Source: Paenibacillus sp. E222
GTDB taxonomy: Bacteria > Bacillota > Bacilli > Paenibacillales > Paenibacillaceae
Direction of reading: 5' to 3'
Length of the DNA: 64,000 nt
Assembly (NCBI RefSeq): GCF_013401555.1
Contig: NZ_CP058552.1
Coordinates: forward strand, 6,014,001-6,078,000
The position numbers and the translations under genes were made by a program. Shown here piece after piece: positions 8,968 through 16,265 of this stretch (position 1 is its first letter; the number at the start of each line of letters is the position of its first letter). The notes under the pieces were generated by a model. The model ran no database searches. It saw only the letters and a program-made list of their open reading frames with translations, and had not been told where the DNA came from.

Positions 8968-9849
8968 TTATTGATAATTAAACAAGCCACGAATAAAACC
9001 TTGCTCATCCTCTGTTGCAGCTATAAGCGGTAGGCGTACAGATCCGACATTCAGACCGCGCAATGTGAGAGCGTATTTCACCGCTACAGGGTTCGGTAAA
9101 GGCTGCGGGCACTCGAACAGACCTTTAAACACCGGAAAGAGCTTCTGATGGATCTGAGCCGCCTGTACAGGTGCACCACCGAAGTAGGCATCAATCATTT
9201 CTTTCATCTCAGCGCCTACCACATGGCTGGCAACACTAACGATCCCGTAAGCACCTACAGCAATCGCTGGCAAACCAGAAGCATCGTCACCGGAATACAC
9301 CCTGAAATGTCCCGGTGCACCAGCAGCAATCTGCGTGACTTGCTCCAAAGAAACACATTCCTTCGTAGCAACAATGTTAGGAATCTGTGCCAAACGAAGC
9401 GTTGTTGCAGCTGAAAGACTGGCTGCCGTACGTCCAGGAACGTTATACAACATAACTGGCAGTTTCGTCGCGTTCGCAATCGCTTCAAAGTGTCTAAACA
9501 TTCCCTCTTGACTGGGTTTGTTGTAATAAGGAACAACCAGCAAAACGCCATCTACACCAGCACGTTCAGCGTCCTGAGTCAGATGGATGGAATGAGCGGT
9601 GTTATTGCTACCCGTTCCAGCAATGATTTTGCACCGTCCAGCCGCATGTTTTACTGCGAATTCGAATAGCTCTACTTTTTCTTTGTCGCTAAGCGTGGGA
9701 GATTCTCCAGTTGTTCCAGAAATAACGAGCGTCTCTGACTTTTGATCTTCAATCAAATAGTCTATCAGACGTGCAGTTTCCTCCCAATGGATCTCCCCTT
9801 GTTCGTTAAACGGAGTGACCATTGCTGTAATCAATCTTCCAAAGTCCAA
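8968..9849 (-). CDS. dapA: 4-hydroxy-tetrahydrodipicolinate synthase DapA
   Basis: Condenses pyruvate with aspartate semialdehyde, the first committed step of the diaminopimelate/lysine pathway; its product also feeds dipicolinate synthase for the spore core. The 293-residue TIM-barrel shows the Schiff-base lysine K163 (context ATKEC), T46/T47 in GTTGES, Y109 in VPYYN and Y135 in LYNVPGR, all at the family positions. The start is TTG, seven bases after GGAGG. It is the last gene of the spoVFA-spoVFB-dapG-dapA group, 47 bases after dapG. Confidence 0.96.
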   Translation of the reverse strand: MDFGRLITAMVTPFNEQGEIHWEETARLIDYLIEDQKSETLVISGTTGESPTLSDKEKVELFEFAVKHAAGRCKIIAGTGSNNTAHSIHLTQDAERAGVDGVLLVVPYYNKPSQEGMFRHFEAIANATKLPVMLYNVPGRTAASLSAATTLRLAQIPNIVATKECVSLEQVTQIAAGAPGHFRVYSGDDASGLPAIAVGAYGIVSVASHVVGAEMKEMIDAYFGGAPVQAAQIHQKLFPVFKGLFECPQPLPNPVAVKYALTLRGLNVGSVRLPLIAATEDEQGFIRGLFNYQ

Positions 9850-9896
9850 TTCGATTCCTCCTTCAAAACAGGCCCGGCTCCGCTGACTTCAAAGTA

Positions 9897-11114
9897 CTAC
9901 AAGTGAAGTTCGAATGAGGCATGAAGCGCCCTCAGAGCTTGAACCATATCTTCTTTTTTCACAAGTACCCAAATCGTTGTATTGGAATCTGCAGATTGCA
10001 GGATCTGAATATCCGCCAGTGTCAAGGATTCCACGATCCGTGCCATAATGCCTGGCACTCCGTTGATCCCTCCGCCGATGACGGAAACTTTGGCACAGCC
10101 GGAAAGACTTTGCGGTTTAAGACCAATCTCCTGCAATACCTGAATGGCTTTCTCGGAATCACTATCAAAAACGGTATAGACAACTCCCAGGGGGGTAACA
10201 TTAATAAAATCGACGCTAATCGAATTTTCAGCCATCGTTTTGAACACTTTCAGCTGCAAGCGATCTGCACCGCCCGGCACTTCTACCGTTATTTGCGTAA
10301 CATTACTTACATAGGCAATCCCTGTTACATATCGGTCGACAATGCCTGTCTGCACATCCTGGAATCCTTCTGGATGCGTAACCAGCGTCCCTTCACTATC
10401 TGCAAAGGTAGACCGGACACGCACTGGAATCTGGGATTGCATGGCAATCTCGACTGCACGCGGGTGAATTACCTTGGCTCCTTGATGGGCCATATTACAT
10501 ATCTCGGCATAACTTACAACAGTCAAAGGACGAGCGTCCTCCACGATACGTGGATCTGCTGTCAATATCCCATTTACATCCGTGTATATGTCAACCATCT
10601 CAGCGTGTAATGCTGCACCAAGTGCTGTAGCTGACGTATCGCTTCCTCCACGACCAAGCGTTGTAAAGTCCCCGTTCTCGGTCTGCCCCTGGAATCCTGT
10701 GACAATGACAACACGCCCACTCTGAAGCTGCTCCAGCACACGAACAGGACGGACATCCAAAATTCGGGCATTCCCGAAATTGTCGTCCGTCACAAAACCT
10801 GCTTGTGCACCGGTCAGCACTGTAGTTGGAATGCCTTCATGTTCAAGTAGACTGCTCAAAGTCGTCGCAGATATAATTTCACCACAGCACAGCAGTAAAT
10901 CCTTTTCGCGTGCAGATAGTGCATTTCCGTTCTGTGCAGCCCAGTCCAGTAACGTATCCGTAGCATAAGGCTCGCCGCGGCGGCCCATCGCTGACACAAC
11001 GATAACCAGACTCAATCCTGCTTCAAGTTCACGTTTAACATGACGGAGCACATGCTCTCTCGCCTGAACGGTAGAGAGAGACGTACCTCCGAATTTCTGT
11101 ACCATGATGCGCAT
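9897..11114 (-). CDS. dapG: Aspartate kinase I (DAP-regulated type)
   Basis: Phosphorylates aspartate at the entry of the aspartate pathway. The 405-residue protein starts MRIMVQKFGGTS, with the kinase-domain KFGGTS motif at 7-12 and two ACT domains at the C-terminus (about 265-405), the allosteric part. I chose the ATG at 11114, seven bases after GGAGG; the frame stays open a further 13 codons upstream without a ribosome-binding site. In B. subtilis dapG encodes the diaminopimelate-sensitive isozyme and follows asd; here asd is absent and a 385-base structured spacer precedes the gene. It lies next to dapA and dipicolinate synthase, which fits supply of the pathway during sporulation. Confidence 0.95.
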   Translation of the reverse strand: MRIMVQKFGGTSLSTVQAREHVLRHVKRELEAGLSLVIVVSAMGRRGEPYATDTLLDWAAQNGNALSAREKDLLLCCGEIISATTLSSLLEHEGIPTTVLTGAQAGFVTDDNFGNARILDVRPVRVLEQLQSGRVVIVTGFQGQTENGDFTTLGRGGSDTSATALGAALHAEMVDIYTDVNGILTADPRIVEDARPLTVVSYAEICNMAHQGAKVIHPRAVEIAMQSQIPVRVRSTFADSEGTLVTHPEGFQDVQTGIVDRYVTGIAYVSNVTQITVEVPGGADRLQLKVFKTMAENSISVDFINVTPLGVVYTVFDSDSEKAIQVLQEIGLKPQSLSGCAKVSVIGGGINGVPGIMARIVESLTLADIQILQSADSNTTIWVLVKKEDMVQALRALHASFELHL

Positions 11115-11146
11115 CTTTATTCCTCCATTTGTGTACGCAAGAAGAC

Positions 11147-11157
11147 TGGACACAGGT
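11147..11157. repeat. 11-bp direct repeat, copy 1 (dapG leader)
   Basis: TGGACACAGGT on the plus strand, identical to 11377-11387. The two copies bracket the structured part of the spacer, 230 bases apart start to start. Confidence 0.6.
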
Positions 11158-11217
11158 CAAATCAACAAATGGATCACCCTAGGGAGCGTTCCGATGCGAT
11201 AATTTCAGCTATTTATA

Positions 11218-11352
11218 CGGCATTTCATGCCGCTCCTCATCAAAGATTGTTGGAAACAATCCCGGATGAAGGCCGCGGTTGTTATCGAGATCATGACGCA
11301 CACGTTCCCCGTGCACTGATCCCGCTTGCCTGACTTCATCATTGCAAGCAGG
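11218..11352 (-). promoter_or_regulatory. Structured leader/spacer upstream of dapG
   Basis: Within the 385-base gap between spoVFB and dapG (11154-11538 when counted to the longer dapG frame) the minus strand can fold into several successive stems. Stem 1: 11344-11352 with 11321-11329 (9 bp). Stem 2: 11317-11324 with 11286-11293 (8 bp), enclosing 11310-11316 with 11298-11304. Stem 3: 11265-11272 with 11235-11241, enclosing a 7-bp hairpin 11255-11261/11245-11251. Stem 4: 11227-11232 with 11218-11223. Stems 1 and 2 share 11321-11324 and so partly exclude each other. It does not match the lysine riboswitch or a complete T-box as I know them. It could be a cis-regulatory RNA, a small RNA or a remnant. 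Confidence 0.4.
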
Positions 11353-11376
11353 AATTCCCTTTTAATGAAAGGAACG

Positions 11377-11387
11377 TGGACACAGGT
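11377..11387. repeat. 11-bp direct repeat, copy 2 (dapG leader)
   Basis: TGGACACAGGT on the plus strand, identical to 11147-11157. The pair could be chance, a deletion or insertion footprint, or a repeated regulatory site. Confidence 0.6.
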
Positions 11388-11538
11388 AGCTGTTTATGCC
11401 AGCATAACGTCCCTCATGATTTTCTTTGTCTCTCGAACCATCTTCATTTCTTCAAGCGTATAACCGTTATCCCCGAAACTAAGTCTGTTCAGAACCCTGT
11501 CTGAATACAAACAGATGTTACGGCGGACCCAATAAATA

Positions 11539-12135
11539 TCAAGCCTGTGCAGAACGCTGCACAATCATTGGCTGCAACTGTTTGCCTTCAAGCGCACTCC
11601 AGCATGCCTCCGGAATCAGCTCCATTTTGGCCACTAACGAATTCGGTTTTTTCACCGGATCATCCTGCCCAAATGGCACAAAATACACATATTTGGCCAC
11701 AAGCAATTTGGCGATGTTCGCAGCATTCAACCCAAGACCGTCATTGGTGGAAATGGCGAGTACCAGCGGACGCTGATTTCGCATCTGAGCTTTGGCTGCC
11801 ATTAAAACCGGACTGTCCGTCATCGCGTTAGCCAGCTTGCTCGTCGTATTCCCTGTGCATGGAGCAATGACGAGCACATCGAGCAGCTTGGAAGGGCCTA
11901 ACGGCTCTGCCTCAACAATTGTAGAAATGATATCATTCCCCGTTATATCTTTCAACTGTTTTTGCCAATTTTGCGCGGTCCCAAAGCGTGTATCCGTAGT
12001 CAGAACCGAATTGGATATAATCGGGACAACATTGGCACCTTCGGCCACGAAGCGGCTAATCACCGGCATAACCTCTTCAAACGTACAATGAGAACCTGTA
12101 ATTGCGTAACCTACCGTTTTTCCCTGCCAGTTCAT
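11539..12135 (-). CDS. spoVFB: Dipicolinate synthase subunit B
   Basis: Flavoprotein-like subunit of the mother-cell enzyme that oxidises dihydrodipicolinate-type intermediate to dipicolinic acid, which accumulates with calcium in the spore core and gives heat resistance. The 198-residue protein has a flavodoxin-like start (GYAITGSHCTF) and the family segment APCTGNTTSKLANA near residues 90-105. Its ATG overlaps the spoVFA stop by four bases, so the two subunits are translationally coupled. Downstream, asd is missing before dapG. Confidence 0.95.
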   Translation of the reverse strand: MNWQGKTVGYAITGSHCTFEEVMPVISRFVAEGANVVPIISNSVLTTDTRFGTAQNWQKQLKDITGNDIISTIVEAEPLGPSKLLDVLVIAPCTGNTTSKLANAMTDSPVLMAAKAQMRNQRPLVLAISTNDGLGLNAANIAKLLVAKYVYFVPFGQDDPVKKPNSLVAKMELIPEACWSALEGKQLQPMIVQRSAQA

Positions 12136-13031
12136 TGTTCAACCTCCCGTGCGTTTTGTTCTTCCAAAAGCAAACGGATTAACACGTCGGCAATAATGCC
12201 GCCAGCCGTTTTGGGAGCAACAATGCCGGGGAGGCCAGGCGCAAGTAGCGCTTTGATACCGCGCTTTTCGGCATACCTGAAATCACAGCCGCCAGGAGCG
12301 GATGCGAGGTCGATAATGACTGCTTTTTGCGGCATTTTGGACAGGATTTGTGCTGTGATTATCATAGTCGGTATCGTATTAAAAAGCAAGTCAACTTCCC
12401 CGGTTTGAGCGACCAAATCCGTTGTCATGAAAGGCTTCCAGCCCATTATGGCTGCTCGAGCAGCATCCTCTTCTTGCCTGATTCCCACCCGTACATTTGC
12501 CCCAAGTCCCTGAAGCGTTTTGGCCATTGTGAAACCTGTTCGACCCAAGCCAAGCACAATACATTCCGAGCCGTGGATCGTGAAGTCCGTCTCCCGAATC
12601 GCCATGGCAATAGCGCCTTCGGCTGTCGGAATGGAGTTGTAGAGCGCGATATCATCACGATCGAGCACTTCAACAAGTCGCAGACCATTTTCCCGGCACA
12701 AATCACGTAAAAAAGGCTTCGCCATACCCGTGAACACAATACAATGCTCCGGCAATGCCGAAACATGTTCCTTTTTCAAAAAAAGCGGTGTATCACTGAA
12801 CGAAGTGCTCACTTTCCCCTGATCATCACACCCGACCACAGGAAGCACCAGCACATCCGCCGAAGCAAGTACATCGTCCTCCAATTCCTGGTGTTCGATA
12901 CCCGGAATGGAACGCTCCAGCTTGTCGAAGCCCACCACACTTACCGTAGCATCCAGCTCTGCGCATTTTTGAATGACTTCAAGCTGCCGCGCATCTCCGC
13001 CCAGGACTATAATCCGGACACCGGTCAGCAT
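12132..13031 (-). CDS. spoVFA: Dipicolinate synthase subunit A
   Basis: NAD(P)-binding, dehydrogenase-like subunit of dipicolinate synthase, 299 residues. It has an N-terminal domain (GGDARQLEVI near 11-20) and a Rossmann fold with GLGRTG (161-166). The start ATG has GGAG upstream. A good sigma-K promoter lies 34-62 bases before the ATG, matching mother-cell expression of spoVF in B. subtilis. The gene leads the unit spoVFA-spoVFB(-dapG-dapA). Confidence 0.96.
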   Translation of the reverse strand: MLTGVRIIVLGGDARQLEVIQKCAELDATVSVVGFDKLERSIPGIEHQELEDDVLASADVLVLPVVGCDDQGKVSTSFSDTPLFLKKEHVSALPEHCIVFTGMAKPFLRDLCRENGLRLVEVLDRDDIALYNSIPTAEGAIAMAIRETDFTIHGSECIVLGLGRTGFTMAKTLQGLGANVRVGIRQEEDAARAAIMGWKPFMTTDLVAQTGEVDLLFNTIPTMIITAQILSKMPQKAVIIDLASAPGGCDFRYAEKRGIKALLAPGLPGIVAPKTAGGIIADVLIRLLLEEQNAREVEQ

Positions 13032-13064
13032 CGGGACGTCACTCCTTTCACCACATGTATGCCT

Positions 13065-13093
13065 TATCGTATGCAGTGGCCCACAGGGGGGTG
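13065..13093 (-). promoter_or_regulatory. Putative sigma-K promoter of spoVFA
   Basis: Minus strand CACC (-35, 13090-13093; consensus mACm), 16-base spacer, CATACGATA (-10, 13065-13073; consensus CATAnnnTA). This agrees with the known late mother-cell expression of dipicolinate synthase. Confidence 0.6.
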
Positions 13094-13143
13094 AAACAAT
13101 AAAATTGAAGCAGGCAAAGAAACATTGGTTCTATCGTTCAAAC

Positions 13144-13180
13144 AAAAGAAAAAGAGCCTCCCCCGTGGGGACGACTCTTC
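13144..13180 (-). terminator. Terminator after dut
   Basis: A GC-rich hairpin, GAAGAG...CCCC ACG GGGG...CTCTT on the minus strand, followed by a U-rich TTTTTCTTTTG tract. It separates the ylxY-mlpA-dut group from the spoVFA promoter. Confidence 0.8.
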
Positions 13181-13259
13181 GAGAACATGCTCAGTAAATT
13201 AAACTGTGAAGCTCTTATTGCTGAAGATGCTCCTTATTTACAGTGTAGTTTCAGAACCT

Positions 13260-13712
13260 TTATTTTCCGGTGTGACCGAATCCGCCTTCTCCACGTACAG
13301 TTTCCGACAGTTCAGCGACCTCGGTTAATTCAACTGCTGGAACGGTTTGAAAGACGATTTGGGCAATGCGCTCCCCACGTACAATCGTGAATGGCTCCTG
13401 ACCCAGATTAATCAAAAGGACCTTAACCTCACCGCGATAATCGGCATCAATGGTACCTGGTGTGTTCAGACAAGTAATTCCGTGTTTGAAAGCCAGACCG
13501 CTGCGAGGGCGAACCTGTGCCTCCAATCCAGCGGGCATCGCCATCGCGAGTCCCGTAGGAATCAACGTACGCTGTCCCGGCTGCAATACAACCTCTTCCT
13601 GCAATGCCGCAACTACATCAAAGCCGGAGGCCAACTCTGACATTTTTTGAGGCAACTTAATATCTTCATTGCCCGGTAACTTTTGAATTTGAACGTAATG
13701 CAACAAAATCAT
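13260..13712 (-). CDS. dut: dUTP pyrophosphatase
   Basis: Trimeric dUTPase that hydrolyses dUTP to dUMP and PPi, keeping uracil out of DNA. The protein has about 147-150 residues and all five family motifs: the substrate loop [20 protein letters not shown] with the catalytic Asp, GERIAQIVF, and the C-terminal [11 protein letters not shown] arm. It overlaps the end of mlpA by 47 bases. The ATG at 13712 sits directly on the AAGAAGGG ribosome-binding site, so a TTG at 13706 or 13703 may be the real start. B. subtilis has ymxH, not dut, between mlpA and spoVFA, so this is a local gene replacement. Confidence 0.93.
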   Translation of the reverse strand: MILLHYVQIQKLPGNEDIKLPQKMSELASGFDVVAALQEEVVLQPGQRTLIPTGLAMAMPAGLEAQVRPRSGLAFKHGITCLNTPGTIDADYRGEVKVLLINLGQEPFTIVRGERIAQIVFQTVPAVELTEVAELSETVRGEGGFGHTGK

Positions 13713-14949
13713 CCCTTCTTAATCCAGCGATGGTACGATCCGAAGCACCGACCATAGCGAGAGCAAATGGCTCAGCAAACATCAGGTCCAGCACAGCATC
13801 GACATCGTCCATCGTCACTTCTTCAATTTTGGCAATCATTTCGTCCAGCGTGTGATGTCTGCCCAGCATCAGCTCGTTTTTGCCCAAACGGTTCATCCGG
13901 CTTCCCGTACTTTCCAAACTGAGGATCAGACTGCCTTTCAGCTGTTCTTTTCCTTTACGCAGCTCATCTTCAGACAACCCATTTACAGCCAGATCGTGCA
14001 GGACCTCTTTGGTCAGATCCAGAACTTCCTTCGTCTGTTTCGGCGCTGTACCTGCATAGATGGTGAAAAGTCCACTATCCGCATGGGAACTATGATACGA
14101 ATAAACGGAATAAGCAAGGCCACGTTTCTCCCGAATTTCCTGGAACAGTCTGGAGCTCATACCTCCACCAATCGCATTATTCAGCACGACCATCGCGAAC
14201 TGAAGCGGATCTCCGATCTTACATCCTGGGAACGAGATACAGATATGATTCTGTTCCGTTTTCTTTTTGTGAAAGAGTTGTCCGCTCTGGAATGCAGGCA
14301 GCGTGACCTGTTCAGCTACACCGTTGACATCAAAAGCACCAAAATGCTTTTCCATCAAATCGATCACACTGTCATCAATGTTACCTGCAATACTAATAAC
14401 GGTATTCTCAATCGTGTAGTGCTCCTTCATATATGCACGCAGATGACTGGAGTCCATCGCCTTGAGACGCTCCTCAGTACCTAGAATCGGATAAGCGAGC
14501 GGATGCTCGCCATAGGCGGCCAAGGCCATAAGATCATGGACCATGTCATCCGGCGTATCCTCATACATCGATATTTCTTCCAGAATGACATTTTTCTCCT
14601 TGAGCAGTTCACCATCATCCATTTTAGAGCGGAAAAACATATCAGACAGCACATCGACAGCTATTGGCAGATGTTCATCCAATACTTTGGCGTAATAACA
14701 AGTGTATTCTTTCGAAGTGAACGCATTCACGTTACCACCAATGGCATCGAATTGCTCCGCAATCGCCTTGGCATCATAACGATCCGTTCCCTTGAACAGC
14801 ATGTGCTCAATAAAATGGGACACGCCGTTGTTTACAGGCTGCTCATTGCGAGAACCTGTCTTGACCCATATTCCAAATGACACGGAACGACAGGTCGGAA
14901 TCTGTTCCATGACAACTCTGAGGCCATTGCCCAGCTGAATTTTTTTCAC
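13666..14949 (-). CDS. mlpA: M16-family zinc peptidase MlpA (YmxG)
   Basis: Processing-peptidase-like metalloprotease of 427 residues with zinc motif HFIEH (45-49) and the typical two-lobed M16 layout; the second lobe includes the family R/Y region ([19 protein letters not shown] near 255-275). The B. subtilis homologue has been linked to control of extracellular protease production. The start is GTG, eight bases after AGGAGGG. It lies between ylxY and dut, as in the B. subtilis pnp-ylxY-mlpA order. The substrate is unknown. Confidence 0.92.
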   Translation of the reverse strand: MKKIQLGNGLRVVMEQIPTCRSVSFGIWVKTGSRNEQPVNNGVSHFIEHMLFKGTDRYDAKAIAEQFDAIGGNVNAFTSKEYTCYYAKVLDEHLPIAVDVLSDMFFRSKMDDGELLKEKNVILEEISMYEDTPDDMVHDLMALAAYGEHPLAYPILGTEERLKAMDSSHLRAYMKEHYTIENTVISIAGNIDDSVIDLMEKHFGAFDVNGVAEQVTLPAFQSGQLFHKKKTEQNHICISFPGCKIGDPLQFAMVVLNNAIGGGMSSRLFQEIREKRGLAYSVYSYHSSHADSGLFTIYAGTAPKQTKEVLDLTKEVLHDLAVNGLSEDELRKGKEQLKGSLILSLESTGSRMNRLGKNELMLGRHHTLDEMIAKIEEVTMDDVDAVLDLMFAEPFALAMVGASDRTIAGLRRDDFVALRSNSKVTGQ

Positions 14950-15047
14950 GGTTGGCCCTCCTACATCTCTATAATTGCCTGGATTTCAACGTCAAGTTGA
15001 AATCGACATTTGGTTCCAACTGTTTGATAGTAACAAAAAAACATCAT

Positions 15048-16043
15048 TCACTCAACCGCTGAACCCTGCACCCGCTCCGATGACAACGTTTCGCTAACGG
15101 TTCCAAGCGTCAAACCCTTGGCCCGTATGGAATCAATCATTCCTTTTAAAGCTCCTGAAGAGGCAGCCGTGGGGTGCATCAGAATTAATGTACCGGCTTC
15201 TACGTTTTTGGCAATTTTGGCTACAACCGAATCAGAACTTGGTTTGCGCCAATCTACGGTATCCAATGTCCAAAGCACCGTTTGTAGTCCCATGCCGGAA
15301 GCAATGTCAACCGTCTGTTGATTAAAATCACCGGAAGGTGGAGCAAACCAGTGGTTCTCTACACCCAGCTTTTCTTTGAGCAGGTCCTGGGTTTTACTGA
15401 TTTCCAGCTTCGCCCGCTCCTTACTCAACTGACTCATATTCGGATGTGAGTAAGCATGATTTGATAACTCATGTCCACGCTTTTGGATTTCCTTGGCCAG
15501 TTCCTCATTTTTGCTCAACCAGCTTCCATCCAGAAAAAAAGTAGCTTTAACTTTTTCGGCATCCAGCGTATCTAGCATCGGGATAATGAATTCATTGCCC
15601 CACGCAACATTAATCATGAAAGACACCATTGGTTTCTCTGCATTTCCCCGGTAAATCGGGTGTGCACCCAAATCCTTAAGCTGGATTTCAGGTACAGTCT
15701 GCCGATAGACATACGCTATCTTGGTATTCAGCGTTCCACCAAGTGCTTTGCGATACGTAGCTTCCACATCAATCTCTAGTCCGTTATACCCGGGTATTGC
15801 TTTCCAGACCCGATCCACTCTGGCATTTACCGGAGCGATTTTCGTTTCGGCCGCTTTATCCCGGATCGCCGACAACAGCTGCTCTTCTCCGGTTGCCTCT
15901 TTGAACATATCAAAAGCATTTTGCGTGCCTGGTCCATCACGGATTTCCGTAATGTATGTACGTACACTGCCCACTTGTCCGATCAGTATGACAGCTGCCA
16001 TACCCACCAGAACAGCCGCCAGCTTTTTGGATTGGTTTCCCAC
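15048..16043 (-). CDS. ylxY: Polysaccharide deacetylase-like sporulation protein YlxY (probably inactive site)
   Basis: A 331-residue exported/membrane-anchored protein: N-terminal hydrophobic segment (about 7-25), then a NodB-type carbohydrate-esterase-4 domain (about 140-320). The histidine motif HAYSHP is present, but motif 1, which should read TFDDGP, reads INVAWGNE, so both catalytic and metal-binding aspartates are missing. It may bind glycan without deacetylating it. The start is GTG, eight bases after GGAGG. A sigma-E-like promoter lies 30-58 bases upstream, which suggests mother-cell expression. The gene follows pnp, as in B. subtilis. Confidence 0.9.
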   Translation of the reverse strand: MGNQSKKLAAVLVGMAAVILIGQVGSVRTYITEIRDGPGTQNAFDMFKEATGEEQLLSAIRDKAAETKIAPVNARVDRVWKAIPGYNGLEIDVEATYRKALGGTLNTKIAYVYRQTVPEIQLKDLGAHPIYRGNAEKPMVSFMINVAWGNEFIIPMLDTLDAEKVKATFFLDGSWLSKNEELAKEIQKRGHELSNHAYSHPNMSQLSKERAKLEISKTQDLLKEKLGVENHWFAPPSGDFNQQTVDIASGMGLQTVLWTLDTVDWRKPSSDSVVAKIAKNVEAGTLILMHPTAASSGALKGMIDSIRAKGLTLGTVSETLSSERVQGSAVE

Positions 16044-16072
16044 AGCTCCATCCTCCCGCCGTCTTTGTCCCC

Positions 16073-16101
16073 ATCATATGAGGACAAGAGCAAGAATATG
16101 A
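16073..16101 (-). promoter_or_regulatory. Putative sigma-E promoter of ylxY
   Basis: Minus strand TCATATT (-35, 16095-16101, consensus KMATATT), 14-base spacer, CATATGAT (-10, 16073-16080, consensus CATACAnT with two mismatches). Confidence 0.45.
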
Positions 16102-16192
16102 ATAAAACAAGCTGTTCATGTTAACTATCTTCAAAGCTGGATTCATTGGCTTTATCTGTAGTCAACCCATTATATATACGTATTTAAACGTT

Positions 16193-16226
16193 AAAAAAAG
16201 AGCCAGAAATTCACATTCTGTCTCTT
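16193..16226 (-). terminator. Terminator after pnp
   Basis: Imperfect stem AGAGacAGAA / TTTCTggCTCT on the minus strand (16200-16226) followed by seven U (16193-16199). Confidence 0.75.
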
Positions 16227-16265
16227 CATTCAATCTATCTTTTCATAAAAAAGTTGGCACGCATT

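Noticed and set aside
11273..11283. T-box-like ACCGCGG in the dapG spacer
   Set aside because: The conserved UGG that pairs with the tRNA acceptor end is absent and no stem I specifier region is recognisable.
11396..11560. Open frame of about 50 codons on the minus strand just after spoVFB
   Set aside because: The stretch reads as protein-like (contains GYTLEEMKMVRETKK), but the only starts at its head are inside spoVFB without ribosome-binding site, and I know no matching family. Kept as a possible remnant, not called.
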